Program-made: the position numbers and the translations under genes
Shown here: one piece after another, positions 1 to 9,103 of the stretch
Numbering within the stretch: position 1 is the stretch's first letter
Layout: each line of letters begins with the position of its first letter
From: Pseudomonas sp. UYIF39
GTDB taxonomy: Bacteria > Pseudomonadota > Gammaproteobacteria > Pseudomonadales > Pseudomonadaceae
Direction: 5' to 3'
Assembly: GCF_029963765.1 (NCBI RefSeq)
Contig: NZ_JALBYU010000001.1
Span: 576,039 to 640,038 of the forward strand
DNA: 64,000 nucleotides
Notes under the pieces: generated by a model
Databases searched by the model: none
The model's input: the letters and a program-made list of their open reading frames with translations, nothing else
Told to the model about the DNA's origin: nothing

Positions 1-1324
1 CGAGCAGACGAGCGTCATCGCCCGTGAGCTTGAGACCGTCACTGGCTGCCGCGATGGCTTCAGGCACACGTTTCTGATCACTCAGGGCGCTGACCAGCAG
101 TCGGCGGTACGCCGGATTCTGTGGCGCACGGGCAATGGCTTCGTTCGCCAGGGCAACCGCGGCCGCAGGGTCTTTGCGGGCCAGGGCCGCGTAGGCTTGG
201 CTGGCCATGTCGGTTCCGCCATCACGCTGGTTGCCCGGCCAGATATCACAGACCAAGCCGAAAGCCGTTTCCTGACAGTTCAAGGCCGGAGCAGGGAAGT
301 GGGCAATCACGTTCGCGCCATTGTTTTTCTGCCGCAGCGCCATACGGGCGGCGGTGCGTCTACGGGCCACTTCACCGCCTTCATCGTCGGCCATTGGCTG
401 CAGATGATCGAGCGCTTGTTGAGGCTCGCCATGGGCTAGTGCAGCGTCCGCGGCGAAGAAACGAATGTCACGGGTTTCCGCTTCCAGCAGGCCATCGATG
501 GCCAGGGCGTGATTCAGGTCAGCCTGGGCTGCCTGAGTTTTGCCCTGGCGATCACGGGCGTAGCTGCGCAGAATCCACGGAGCGATTTCACCGTCGTCCT
601 GAGCCAGTGCGCCTGACGCGGCCTGTTCTGCAGCAGGGTAATCCTTGGCCGCGAGGAGGGCACTGATCAGCAGTTGCTGATTGGCGCCGATTTCCGGCGC
701 CCAGGCGACGGCTTTTCTGGCCTGGTCCACGGCCAGGGACACATGGCCTTGTTCCAGGGCACGATAACCCTCAACCGCCAGCGGTGCGGCCAATTGACGA
801 CGAATCGCTTCGCGACGCATCAGCAGGGTATCGTCGTCCGGGAACACGGCAAGCGCCTGGGTGGTGGCTTGATCCGCTTCCTGCAAGTGCTGCTGGCGCT
901 GCAAGGACTCGATCAGCAGCAATCGATAATCCATGCGTTTGGGCGCTTGGGCGATGGCTTTGCGTGACGCCTGGGCTGCCGTGCCGAAGTCATCGCGGTC
1001 ATAGGCCTTGAAGGCCTGGGCCGCGGCGCCGAAGCCTGGGGCCTGACGAGACTGGGGGTAGCGCTTGGGATGATCACGCAGGTCCTTGTCGCGCTGAGCC
1101 AACACAATCAAGGTGTTCAAGCGGGTGATGTCAGCGCGCTGACGCAAGGCTTCGCGGGCCTTGGCGATGGCCAGGTCGTAGTCTTTGCGTTCGTAGGCGC
1201 TGTAGGCCTCGTTGGCGGTGACATAGGCCGGACCGGTCAACGGCAGTGGCAGCGTTTCGGCATGGGCCAGCGCCGGTATCAGGCTCAGCCCCGTGGCCAT
1301 GAGGGTCAGCAGGGGGCGATTCAT
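1..1324 (-). CDS. nfrA: NfrA-like TPR outer-membrane protein, 5' part only
   Basis: The reverse-strand reading frame opens with a signal peptide (about residues 1-22, ending ALAHA) and continues as alanine-rich helical repeats of TPR type (motifs such as AKAREALRQ, AATQALAVFP-like units) until the window edge, about 441 codons. The start ATG overlaps the nfrB stop as ATGA, so translation is probably coupled. E. coli NfrA is an outer-membrane protein first known as the phage N4 receptor component and later linked to export of a ManNAc-containing polysaccharide made by NfrB. The identification rests on the repeat architecture plus its position next to NfrB and WecB. The C-terminal domain lies outside the window, so completeness cannot be judged. 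Confidence 0.75.
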   Translation of the reverse strand, partial: MNRPLLTLMATGLSLIPALAHAETLPLPLTGPAYVTANEAYSAYERKDYDLAIAKAREALRQRADITRLNTLIVLAQRDKDLRDHPKRYPQSRQAPGFGAAAQAFKAYDRDDFGTAAQASRKAIAQAPKRMDYRLLLIESLQRQQHLQEADQATTQALAVFPDDDTLLMRREAIRRQLAAPLAVEGYRALEQGHVSLAVDQARKAVAWAPEIGANQQLLISALLAAKDYPAAEQAASGALAQDDGEIAPWILRSYARDRQGKTQAAQADLNHALAIDGLLEAETRDIRFFAADAALAHGEPQQALDHLQPMADDEGGEVARRRTAARMALRQKNNGANVIAHFPAPALNCQETAFGLVCDIWPGNQRDGGTDMASQAYAALARKDPAAAVALANEAIARAPQNPAYRRLLVSALSDQKRVPEAIAAASDGLKLTGDDARLL

Positions 1325-3435
1325 ACCGGAAGCTCCGCAGGGTAGTGGCTGTGCTGACGTGCCACGGCCTTTTCGATGGTGGAGCGGGGCAGCACGCCGC
1401 TATCGACCAGATAGTCGCCGATGCGTCCGTGACGCTGCGGGCGGTACTGCAACATGGTGCGATTGAATACGCCGCGATCCAGCAGGCCCATTTCGATCAA
1501 CAAGTCACCCAGCAGTGGCGCGCGGGCATCCGGCACGGACTGGCCTTCGCGCACGTTCAGTTGACGCAACTGCGCGACGATTTCGCTTTCCCGGGCAATC
1601 AGCTGCACCGGTTCGCTGCCCAGTACCTCGCTGACCTGTTGCAGACCTTCGGCCGGCAACGGGCTGGCCACGGCAAGTTGTGCTCGGCCGTCGTCATTCA
1701 AGCCAACCGGCACCACGCGCCAGCGCAGAGCGAATTCATCATCCAGGGTAAGGGTCGACGCCTGCGCCTTGTTGGCCACATCGAACACCCGCGGCAGATC
1801 GTTCTGGAAGGCGATGGCTTCCGCCAGTGTCTCGTCGTCCAGCCAGCCATTGCTGAGCAAGATCCGTCCCAATGGCATGTGCCGGGTTTTCTGTTCGTCG
1901 AGAGCGCTTTGCAGGTCGGTTTCGTTGATCGCCTGCCAGGACACCAACACGCTGCCCAACTTGCGCGGTGCGAAGGCAACCAGGTCGGTGGACGGGAAGT
2001 CGTGCATGGTCTTGTCCCACACCAGTTTGCGGTTCATTACCTTGCCGACGATGAACATGCGCCAGGCGCGTGATGCAGCCATGAAGTTGACAAAGTTGCC
2101 CACCACCATGCGCGGGATAGACAGCAATCCATGCTGCCAGCCGTACAGCACGGTGGTGAAATAGCAGCGGTGCGCGATACGCCAGGCCAGCGCGATACCG
2201 TTGGCCAGCAGCAGATATTTGATGAAGCCGTTGGTTTCAAACGGCGTCGGGAAGCTCACATCCCACAGGCCACTCTGGCGCAGGATGACCAGGCCGAGCA
2301 GCTGCACCAGAATCACGTAGGCGATGATGCTGACGAACGCCGTCACCACGCCCTTGCGGTCACGAAACAGCAGATAGCGGTTGGCCAGCGAACCGTTCCA
2401 GCCCATTTGCTCCCAGCCTTGCAGTCCGATGCCCAGCGTCCAGCGGGCTTTCTGGCGGAACGCGGTACGGAAGGTATCGGGAAAGAATTCGCGCACGCAC
2501 AACGGCATCTTCAGGGTCGATTCGTAGGGCTTGCGAAACCAGGATTTACGCAATACGCGAAACTGCACCGGGAAGCGCACGAAGATCGCGTTCATGCCGA
2601 CCTTGGCCAGGCGTGCGCCGACGTCGTAGTCCTCGGTGAGGCTGTCCGTGTTGAACGGCTGGTTCTGGGTTTCCCCGGCCAGCACTCGCAGGGCACGGTG
2701 GGAAAAACAGGTGCCGACCCCGGCAGACGGCACCGTGTCGGTCATGCTTTCACGCACTACCAAATCCTTGCCATGCCATTCGGCGAATTCGTCCATGTAG
2801 GTGCCGGCCACCCATTCGTACCAGTTGCGCTCCAGTGAAACCACGGGTAACTGGATCATGTCCTTGCGCGGCAACAAGTAGTTGAACAGGCGTAACTCCA
2901 TCGGGTGCAGTACGTCTTCGCTGTCGTGCAGCACCACGCCGGCGAAGGTCATGCCGTGGGTTTTCTCGTGCAGGAAGATCGCCTGGATCACCCAGTTCAG
3001 GCAGTCGGCCTTGCAGGTCGGCCCGGCATGCGGGACTTCCACGCGATGCAGCTGCTTGTAGCGCCGACGCATGCGTTCCACTTCATCGATGGTGCGTTGG
3101 TCATTGATATAGGTGCCGACGAAGACCACATAGTTCTGGTAATCCAGAGTCGACACCATGTTCTCGATCATCGGTGCGATGACGTCATATTCCAGCCAGG
3201 CCGGGACCATGATCGCCAACGGCTGTTCATCCCGGGCCATCAACTGCTCGGCAGTCAGTGGCCGGTATTTGCGATCCACGGTGAACTTGCGAAACAGGCG
3301 GCGAGACCAGTACCACAGGTCAATGAACAGATCGTCCAGGCTGGAGATCAGGATCAGCACCGCGACCACGATGGTCGAGATTTCCAGGAAGCTGTAGTAG
3401 TGGGCCAGCCAATAGGGCCAATAAAGCGACGTCAT
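1321..3435 (-). CDS. nfrB: NfrB-type membrane glycosyltransferase with C-terminal MshEN c-di-GMP-binding-like repeats
   Basis: This is a family-2 processive glycosyltransferase of 704 residues (E. coli NfrB is about 745). Residues 20-45 form a membrane segment. The GT-A core shows DSED at 171-174, TEDYD at 267-271 and QKARW at 328-332, the D/D/TED/QxxRW set of polymerising enzymes, followed by several membrane helices. The last ~240 residues contain MshEN-like units: LGRILLSNGWLDDETL near 519, LGDLLIEMGLLDRGVF near 645 and GRIGDYLVDSGVL near 672. Such units bind c-di-GMP in MshE and are reported to control NfrB in E. coli. The gene sits 12 bp after the BcsB-like gene and overlaps nfrA by 4 nt. 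Inferred role: c-di-GMP-gated synthesis of a ManNAc polymer supplied by WecB. Confidence 0.88.
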   Translation of the reverse strand: MTSLYWPYWLAHYYSFLEISTIVVAVLILISSLDDLFIDLWYWSRRLFRKFTVDRKYRPLTAEQLMARDEQPLAIMVPAWLEYDVIAPMIENMVSTLDYQNYVVFVGTYINDQRTIDEVERMRRRYKQLHRVEVPHAGPTCKADCLNWVIQAIFLHEKTHGMTFAGVVLHDSEDVLHPMELRLFNYLLPRKDMIQLPVVSLERNWYEWVAGTYMDEFAEWHGKDLVVRESMTDTVPSAGVGTCFSHRALRVLAGETQNQPFNTDSLTEDYDVGARLAKVGMNAIFVRFPVQFRVLRKSWFRKPYESTLKMPLCVREFFPDTFRTAFRQKARWTLGIGLQGWEQMGWNGSLANRYLLFRDRKGVVTAFVSIIAYVILVQLLGLVILRQSGLWDVSFPTPFETNGFIKYLLLANGIALAWRIAHRCYFTTVLYGWQHGLLSIPRMVVGNFVNFMAASRAWRMFIVGKVMNRKLVWDKTMHDFPSTDLVAFAPRKLGSVLVSWQAINETDLQSALDEQKTRHMPLGRILLSNGWLDDETLAEAIAFQNDLPRVFDVANKAQASTLTLDDEFALRWRVVPVGLNDDGRAQLAVASPLPAEGLQQVSEVLGSEPVQLIARESEIVAQLRQLNVREGQSVPDARAPLLGDLLIEMGLLDRGVFNRTMLQYRPQRHGRIGDYLVDSGVLPRSTIEKAVARQHSHYPAELPV

Positions 3436-3447
3436 CGAAAGTTTCCG

Positions 3448-5661
3448 TTACTGGCGATTGCGACGGGCGTTACGGCCGGCCAGCAACAGGATGAGGACCA
3501 ACAGGATGCCACCCGGAATCAGCCACAACAGCGACGGCTTGCGCCACGCGTCCAGGCCCTTGGGTTCTTCGTTGTCGATCAGTTGGCTGCCACTTGGGTC
3601 CTGGGTATCGAAGGTGGTCAGTGCACCGTTGTCACCGAGGATGGCCACGTCGCCGCGGGTCAGCAGAATCTGTTTGGCGAAGCGTGGCGCGTCATTGCCC
3701 AGGGCGCGATAGACCAGACCGTGCTGGCCGCCGGCATCCACCACTTGCAACGAGGCCAGGTGGTTGAGGGGATGCACGTCCAGTAACACCTGATCTTTGT
3801 GATTGATGCGCAGGCGACCCTGATCATCGACCTGCACCGATTCTTTGCTGTTCTTGATCGGCAGCTCGAAGGCGAGGAAGGCTTTGTCCGGTGCGACCAA
3901 GGCTTTCGGGTCGGCACTTACGTTCAGCTGCGCCCGCAACGGCGAAACACCGGCGGCGTCAGCCACCGAAATCACTTGCGGCAAGCTGCTCGCCGGATGA
4001 TCGAGGTAGGCCTGTGGTACGAGAATTTGCGTGTCCATGGCAAAGCGCGCGGCCATGCCGGAGAAGTCATCACCCAGGGCCGTTTTATCCAGCACGATGT
4101 GGCTGGTCGGCAGCACCGAGACCGGGAACGCCTGTGGCGTTTCCAGGCAACGATCACTGACCGGCTGACGCTGAAACGACACGCGCAGCACGTTCTTCGA
4201 ACCCAGGGCGTAACGCGGGATACGTGCTTCGATGCGTTGCTGTTCACCGTTGGCCACGAGCTGTTGCGCGCCAATCAGGTAATCGTTGAGAAACAGCGAG
4301 GCCACCGGCGCGGTGTCCGAGGCGCCGGGTGCGGCAGACACATCGACCACCGCCTTCACCGGCAGGCGACCGTCGTAGGCCACGCTGCCCAGAGGAAACG
4401 AAGTGCTCCAGTCGGACTTGGCCAGCACGTCGATGGCGCCGGGGTCACCGCCCAGGCGCGACAAGGCCACACGACCGTCGGCGCTCAATGGCATTTGTGC
4501 TTCGCTGACCGTCAATTGGCGGCTGCGTGCCAGTGCGTTCCAGGCAGTGCTGAACAGCGCCAGCGCCTTGCCGGTTGCTTGCGGCGCGATCATCAGCACC
4601 GGGCGGGTGCCCAGCAATGCCAGGCGCACGTTGTCTGTGCCGGTGGCGGCCAGACCTGCATTGATATGCCGCCCACGCCATTGCGTGAAGGCGTTGGCGG
4701 CCGTGGCGTCGAGGCCTTGAATCTGGCTCTGCAGCGCGTCCAGCGATTCGTTGACGGCTTTGAGCAGTTGCGGGTCGTTGATTGCCAGATCCGCCTGGAC
4801 GTTCGGCGTTTGCCCCAACATCAGCAACGCACCGATTTGCGCCGGGTTGGCCAGAACGTGCGGGCCTTTGCCATTGAGGCTGGCGAACGCCGGAATGGCC
4901 AGCAGTTCGGCCGGGATGCGCAGGCTGGTCAGGTCGACAGTGTCTTGTACGGCGGGGAAGGGCAGAACGCGGCTGTGCTTGCCAACCCGCTCCAGAGCCA
5001 CACCGAGACGCCAGGCCGCATCGTAGCTCTCGGCGGACAAGGTGCCCGGCGCGACCATGATTCCCGGTTTACCGGGCAGTGCCGTCCAGGCAGCGCCGAC
5101 GTCCTGTAACTGGCTGGCGTCGTAGCTGTAATTGAGGCGGGTGTCCGGTTCGATACGCAATACATTGCCGATCGCGCGCTCGTCTTCGCACAACACACGG
5201 GACACGACTGACGACCAGGCAATGCCCAGGCGCAGCGAGCCGCTATCACGCGCTTGCTTGCCCACGCCCAGTGTGGCGCTGGCATCACCTTGGGCTTCGC
5301 TGAGCCCTTCGGCGCGCACCGGATAGCCGTCGAGCGACAGCAGCAGCGTGTTGCGTCCACCTTCGCCATTGAGGTAACTGGCGTCGAAATTCAGTGTGGC
5401 ATCTGTCAGCGGTACGCCCGCCGGCACGGGAAGATACAGTTCACGCCGGGCGTCGGTGGAGCCGAGGATGATCGGTGCATCGATCCCCAGATCGCTCAAG
5501 CGGATCTCACGCTCTTGTCGCGTGTCGGCGTTGAGTCGGTTGATCGCCTGGGTGAGCGGGCTGTCCGCGGCCAGGGCGAAAGTCGGCATGAGCGCGAGCA
5601 GGCTCACGCCACAGGCAAGGGCGCTGAGCGTGCCCGTATGGATGGCAACGGAAGACTTCAT
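3448..5661 (-). CDS. BcsB-like periplasmic membrane-anchored polysaccharide subunit
   Basis: A 737-residue protein with a signal peptide (residues 1-31, ending TFALA), a long periplasmic part and one C-terminal membrane helix (LWLIPGGILLVLILLLAG) followed by a basic tail. The start has RxLxLSDLG and a jelly-roll-like opening typical of the cellulose synthase regulatory subunit BcsB, including the later ALFSTAW and VYRALGND segments. BcsB guides the nascent glucan through the periplasm as partner of BcsA. Here it lies between wecB and nfrB with gaps of 41 and 12 bp, so it probably partners NfrB rather than a cellulose synthase; no bcsA, bcsZ or bcsC is in view. That assignment is inference from the operon. 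Confidence 0.8.
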   Translation of the reverse strand: MKSSVAIHTGTLSALACGVSLLALMPTFALAADSPLTQAINRLNADTRQEREIRLSDLGIDAPIILGSTDARRELYLPVPAGVPLTDATLNFDASYLNGEGGRNTLLLSLDGYPVRAEGLSEAQGDASATLGVGKQARDSGSLRLGIAWSSVVSRVLCEDERAIGNVLRIEPDTRLNYSYDASQLQDVGAAWTALPGKPGIMVAPGTLSAESYDAAWRLGVALERVGKHSRVLPFPAVQDTVDLTSLRIPAELLAIPAFASLNGKGPHVLANPAQIGALLMLGQTPNVQADLAINDPQLLKAVNESLDALQSQIQGLDATAANAFTQWRGRHINAGLAATGTDNVRLALLGTRPVLMIAPQATGKALALFSTAWNALARSRQLTVSEAQMPLSADGRVALSRLGGDPGAIDVLAKSDWSTSFPLGSVAYDGRLPVKAVVDVSAAPGASDTAPVASLFLNDYLIGAQQLVANGEQQRIEARIPRYALGSKNVLRVSFQRQPVSDRCLETPQAFPVSVLPTSHIVLDKTALGDDFSGMAARFAMDTQILVPQAYLDHPASSLPQVISVADAAGVSPLRAQLNVSADPKALVAPDKAFLAFELPIKNSKESVQVDDQGRLRINHKDQVLLDVHPLNHLASLQVVDAGGQHGLVYRALGNDAPRFAKQILLTRGDVAILGDNGALTTFDTQDPSGSQLIDNEEPKGLDAWRKPSLLWLIPGGILLVLILLLAGRNARRNRQ

Positions 5662-5702
5662 TCAGGTAGATCTCGAGCTGATAAGGGGATGAGTGGTTTG
5701 GT

Positions 5703-6980
5703 TTATTGAGAGGTAAAAGCCGGGTAATTTTTTTCGGGCACAGGCACCGCTGACGAGTGGCGCAGGAACTTGGGCAAGGGCTGCCCGGCCACGATGAAAT
5801 CATCGACCGGGCGACCCATCAGGGCATCGACGATGCGCGCACTGGCCTTGCCATCGCCGTAAGGGTTGGCCGCCTGGGAGCATCGGCGCCACAGCAGGTC
5901 GTCATCGAACAATGCATTGACGCCAGCGATGATCGAGTCCGGCGAGGTGCCGACCAAGCGCACAGTGCCCGCCGCGACAGCTTCCGGGCGTTCGGTCACA
6001 TCACGCATGACCAGCACCGGCTTGCCCAGGGACGGTGCTTCTTCCTGCACGCCACCGGAGTCAGTGAGGATCACATGCGCCCGTTGCATCAGGCGCACGA
6101 AGGCCAGGTAGTCCAGCGGCTTGATCAGGTGCACGTTGGGCAGATCGCCCAACTGCTCGGTGACCGGGCCCATGACATTGGGGTTCAAGTGCACCGGATA
6201 GACGATCTGGATATCAGCGCGCCGCGCCAGATGGCTCAAGGCCTTGCAAATATCCAGGAAGCCTTCGCCGAAGTTTTCCCGGCGATGCCCGGTCACCAGC
6301 AGAACCTTGCGGCCGGCTTGCAGGAACGAGAACTGTTGGTCCAGGCTTGCCCGCAGGTCAGCGTCTTGCTCAATGCGCCGCGCCGTCATCTGCAAAGCGT
6401 CAATTACCGTATTGCCGGTCACGAAAGCGCGACCTTGAAGGCGTTCGTCGAGCAGGTTTTGGCGCGATTCGTGGGTCGGCGCAAACAGCATGTCTGCACC
6501 GAGGTCGATGCAGCGGCGGTTCATTTCTTCCGGCCACGGGCTGTAGATATCGCCGGTGCGCAGTCCTGCTTCGACGTGACCGACCGGAATGCGTCGATGG
6601 AACGCAGCCATTGAGGCAACCATGGCCGAAGTGGTGTCGCCGTGTACCAGCACCCGGTCCGGGCGGGTCATTTCCAGCACGGGGTCAATCGCACCGTAAA
6701 GCGCCGCGGTCAACGAGTTGAGCGACTGGTGCGGCGTCATCACATCGAGGGTGTAATCGGCCTTGAGCTCAAACAGATCCAGCACTTGCTTAAGCATGCT
6801 TTGATGTTGGCCGGTGATGCATATCTGCGAATGAATGCCTGGTTCCGCAGCGAGGGCTTTGACTAAAGGCGCCATCTTGATGGCTTCTGGACGGGTACCG
6901 AAGATCGAAAGGATTTTAAGCCTTGAATGATGGCGAGCGATGATGTCTTCCTTGCGCAGTTTTAGTGCGCAGCACAACAA
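5703..6980 (-). CDS. wecB: UDP-N-acetylglucosamine 2-epimerase (non-hydrolysing)
   Basis: The protein interconverts UDP-GlcNAc and UDP-ManNAc in the cytoplasm. Family signatures are clear: FGTRPEAIKMAPL near residue 28, VHGDTTSAMV near 113, GHVEAGLRTGD near 134, TGHRRENFGEG near 228, PVHLNPNV near 260, and TDSGGVQEEAPSLGKPVL near 306. Length (~400) matches the family. The 5' end is uncertain: the open frame starts at a TTG at 6980 without a good ribosome site, whereas AAGGA lies a few codons inside with no standard start codon after it. It is first in the bcsB-like/nfrB/nfrA operon, giving ManNAc precursor to NfrB. A second wecB for other surface glycans may exist elsewhere in the genome. Confidence 0.93.
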   Translation of the reverse strand: MLCCALKLRKEDIIARHHSRLKILSIFGTRPEAIKMAPLVKALAAEPGIHSQICITGQHQSMLKQVLDLFELKADYTLDVMTPHQSLNSLTAALYGAIDPVLEMTRPDRVLVHGDTTSAMVASMAAFHRRIPVGHVEAGLRTGDIYSPWPEEMNRRCIDLGADMLFAPTHESRQNLLDERLQGRAFVTGNTVIDALQMTARRIEQDADLRASLDQQFSFLQAGRKVLLVTGHRRENFGEGFLDICKALSHLARRADIQIVYPVHLNPNVMGPVTEQLGDLPNVHLIKPLDYLAFVRLMQRAHVILTDSGGVQEEAPSLGKPVLVMRDVTERPEAVAAGTVRLVGTSPDSIIAGVNALFDDDLLWRRCSQAANPYGDGKASARIVDALMGRPVDDFIVAGQPLPKFLRHSSAVPVPEKNYPAFTSQ

Positions 6981-7309
6981 CGGCCCAAGTTTTATTGAAA
7001 CTTGAGCACGCCATCGTTATTTGGATTTAGTAAAGGCCGGGGTAATCAGCGTGAGATCTGATGTTCACTTCATGTGAGGTGATGCGTCGCCCAAGAACCC
7101 GGAACCGGCCGGATTATTAGCATCGATCGCGAATGTTTAAAAGCGTTATATGTGTGATTTTCTTTAATAATTAAAGTTTGAAACTTTTGTGTTTTGGGTC
7201 GGTCTTCTTTAGTTTTTCATGATTTCAAGAGGGTTTATTCTGACTACTATTACAGCTCTAACTGATTGTTTTGTAAGGATATTAATTATAATTCATCCAT
7301 TCATCAGGT

Positions 7310-7324
7310 TGAATGAATCATTCA
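7310..7324. repeat. Palindrome TGAATGA-A-TCATTCA in the operon leader
   Basis: A perfect 15-bp palindrome with 7-bp arms, embedded in further ATTCAT/ATGAAT half-sites (7292-7330). The clustering of half-sites suggests a cooperative operator for the wecB operon, but no regulator was recognised. Confidence 0.4.
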
Positions 7325-7387
7325 TTCATTATAACGGTCGTGATCTATGTATTTCCGGTCTGGCTTTCTAACGTGAGGGTTATGATA

Positions 7388-7401
7388 GTCGCTGAATTGA
7401 C
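7388..7401. promoter_or_regulatory. FleQ-like box upstream of the polysaccharide operon
   Basis: The 14-mer GTCGCTGAATTGAC matches 11 of 13 fixed positions of the FleQ consensus GTCaNTAAAtTGAC. FleQ is the c-di-GMP-responsive enhancer-binding protein that controls pel, psl and cdr in Pseudomonas. It lies about 410 bp upstream of wecB, far for a repressor but acceptable for an enhancer protein. Functional role is inferred only. Confidence 0.4.
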
Positions 7402-7507
7402 GCCTGTATATTGTCATGATGCAATAAGTGTTATTTCGGAGTAATAAATGAACTTTTCCCCCGCCTTCAATTATTGATAAGCCCTCCGCCTATATTGGTT
7501 AGGCAGA

Positions 7508-7535
7508 TGACTCGAAGAAGGGGATCTTTGAGTCA
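7508..7535. other. 11-bp stem hairpin upstream of the salicylate region
   Basis: Arms TGACTCGAAGA and TCTTTGAGTCA pair over 11 positions with one G-U and enclose AGGGGA. No T-run follows on either strand, so a simple rho-independent terminator is not supported. It may be an RNA element or an operator. Confidence 0.4.
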
Positions 7536-7621
7536 CCCATAACAGTGAAGCAACATTCCATCTTCCGCCGTTAGAAATGGCGCCGCAGCGGTCCGACGAA
7601 AAAACCGCGGCGGCCGATCAA

Positions 7622-7867
7622 TCAGGCGGCAGGGAGCAAGCCTTTTTGTTTGGCGACATGAGTCGCCATTGCGTCCATCAAGTCCGGAGACAGGCAATCG
7701 TAGGGCTCCAGGCCGATCTCGCGCAGGCGCTCACGGATGGCCTTCATTTGCGCTGGGGGTATGTCGGTTTCGATGATGGAAGACACGAACGCCGCGAAGC
7801 CCGGCGCAGCCAATCGCGTCTGCCTGGAGCAGACTGAGAAGTTACTGGGGCTGAGGGCACGCCTCAA
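7622..7867 (-). CDS. Small unidentified ORF or gene remnant after the LysR gene
   Basis: An open frame of at most 81 codons starting at a TTG that overlaps the LysR stop (TGATTG). The second half ([18 protein letters not shown] and [11 protein letters not shown]) has the composition of a real helical protein, while the first half looks less protein-like. I did not recognise a family. It could be a short downstream gene or the C-terminal remnant of a lost enzyme gene. Confidence 0.3.
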   Translation of the reverse strand: MRRALSPSNFSVCSRQTRLAAPGFAAFVSSIIETDIPPAQMKAIRERLREIGLEPYDCLSPDLMDAMATHVAKQKGLLPAA

Positions 7868-8766
7868 TCAGAAAACAGCTCGAACATCAGCTGGCGAAGC
7901 CAACGATTGGCTGGGTCCTTGTTATAGCGAGCATGCCAGAACAAATTTATTTCGATGTTAGGCAGTTCCACCGGAGTCGGTAGAACCGTGAGTCCAAAGG
8001 GTTGTTCGCAGCTGGTGGCGAATCGTTCAGGCACTGTTGCCATTAAGTCGGTGCGTTGAAGTATGTGGCCGACTGCGACGAAATGGGGAACCTCGAGGCG
8101 TATGTTGCGCTCGATGCCGGCCCGCGCCAGAAACGTATCGACTTCGCCGTGACCCGTGTTCGCCGCAACGACGCGAACGTGGTCATAACTGCAAAAACGC
8201 TCAAGCGTTAACGGCTCCCTGGTAGCTGGGTGGTCCTTACGGCAAATGCAGACATAACGATGGTGAAACAGGCGCTGCTGAAAAAATCCGGCTTGCAGGT
8301 GCGGCAGTAATCCAACGGCGAGGTCGATCGCACCGTTCTGCAACCCTTCAGCCAAGGTGTCGGAGGTGTTGCGCAGCGTGCTGATCGAGCAACCCGGAGC
8401 GCGTTCAGACAGCGCGTCCATCAACCGCGGCATGAAGTAGATTTCACCAATGTCGGTCATCGCCATCGTAAATCTGCGATTGCAGTTGAGCGGGTCGAAC
8501 GTGTCCTGTCGGCTCAGCGCGTCGCGTAAGGTCTGAATGGCCAGTGCAATCGGCTCAGCCAACTGCCGGGCATACGGCGTGGGCTCCATTCCTTGATAAG
8601 TGCGAACGAAAAGCTCGTCGTTCAAAGCGACACGCAGTCTCTTTAACGCGTTGCTGACAGCGGGCTGGGTCAGATCGAGATTATCTGCCGCCGTCGATAC
8701 CCGGCGGTCAATCAGCAGTTGGTTAAATACCAGAAGAAGATTGAGATCCAGTTCACGTAATTCCAT
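7864..8766 (-). CDS. LysR-type regulator of the NahR/NodD group
   Basis: A 300-residue LysR regulator. The start at 8766 is preferred because [18 protein letters not shown] is the usual N-terminus of this group and GAGGCG lies just upstream; an earlier in-frame ATG at 8793 has no such support. The helix-turn-helix is at about residues 20-40 ([20 protein letters not shown]), followed by the effector domain with [10 protein letters not shown] and the C-terminal [18 protein letters not shown] typical of NahR/LinR-like proteins. Divergent from an aromatic-acid carrier and close to salicylate hydroxylase, it is the likely salicylate-responsive activator of both. NahR-box-like sites in the two target promoters support this. 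Confidence 0.88.
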   Translation of the reverse strand: MELRELDLNLLLVFNQLLIDRRVSTAADNLDLTQPAVSNALKRLRVALNDELFVRTYQGMEPTPYARQLAEPIALAIQTLRDALSRQDTFDPLNCNRRFTMAMTDIGEIYFMPRLMDALSERAPGCSISTLRNTSDTLAEGLQNGAIDLAVGLLPHLQAGFFQQRLFHHRYVCICRKDHPATREPLTLERFCSYDHVRVVAANTGHGEVDTFLARAGIERNIRLEVPHFVAVGHILQRTDLMATVPERFATSCEQPFGLTVLPTPVELPNIEINLFWHARYNKDPANRWLRQLMFELFSD

Positions 8767-8928
8767 AACGCCTCGTGCAGATTGCGCGTTCATAAGGGCT
8801 ATAAATCTTTGCCCACCGTTGGGTCTGCACCGCTCTGAAATCACCGCTGCAAGAGCCAAAGCCTAACAAGTGCCAGACCGCCGCGTCCATCGTGAGATCG
8901 ATGGGACTTTTGCTCCCCTTCGATCTTT

Positions 8929-8943
8929 ATTCACGCTCGAAAT
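8929..8943 (+). promoter_or_regulatory. NahR-box-like site in front of the MFS gene
   Basis: ATTCACGCTCGAAAT matches 11 of 13 fixed positions of the NahR consensus ATTCACGCTN2TGAT, including all of ATTCACGCT. It lies in the divergent LysR/MFS intergenic region, 160 bp before the carrier start. Confidence 0.55.
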
Positions 8944-9103
8944 AATGCCTATTCACCTGGCTGCATTTATCACGGTCGATCGTTTGCCCATGATCGACTC
9001 CATGCCCAGTGCTGCACGCTCTGCGTCACACCATTGGGCACCGCGCAATTCCCGGAGGCGTCAGACTCTCCGGCTCTATAACAATGACAAGAAGAGCGAT
9101 GCC

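Larger units (their letters stand above)
6981..7621. promoter_or_regulatory. AT-rich leader/promoter region of the wecB-nfrA operon
   Basis: No convincing gene is present in these ~640 bp. The stretch 7120-7460 is clearly richer in A+T than the flanking genes. It holds repeats of ATTCATTCAT and ATGAAT near 7290-7330, a FleQ-like box, and a stable hairpin near 7508 (listed separately). Being upstream of the minus-strand wecB it is the natural place for the operon promoter, but I could not define -35/-10 boxes with confidence. Confidence 0.5.

Noticed and set aside
3799..5109. 436-codon open frame on the plus strand
   Set aside because: It is antisense to the BcsB-like gene, whose product has a signal peptide and membrane anchor; the plus-strand product is rich in His, Gln and Arg without any domain.
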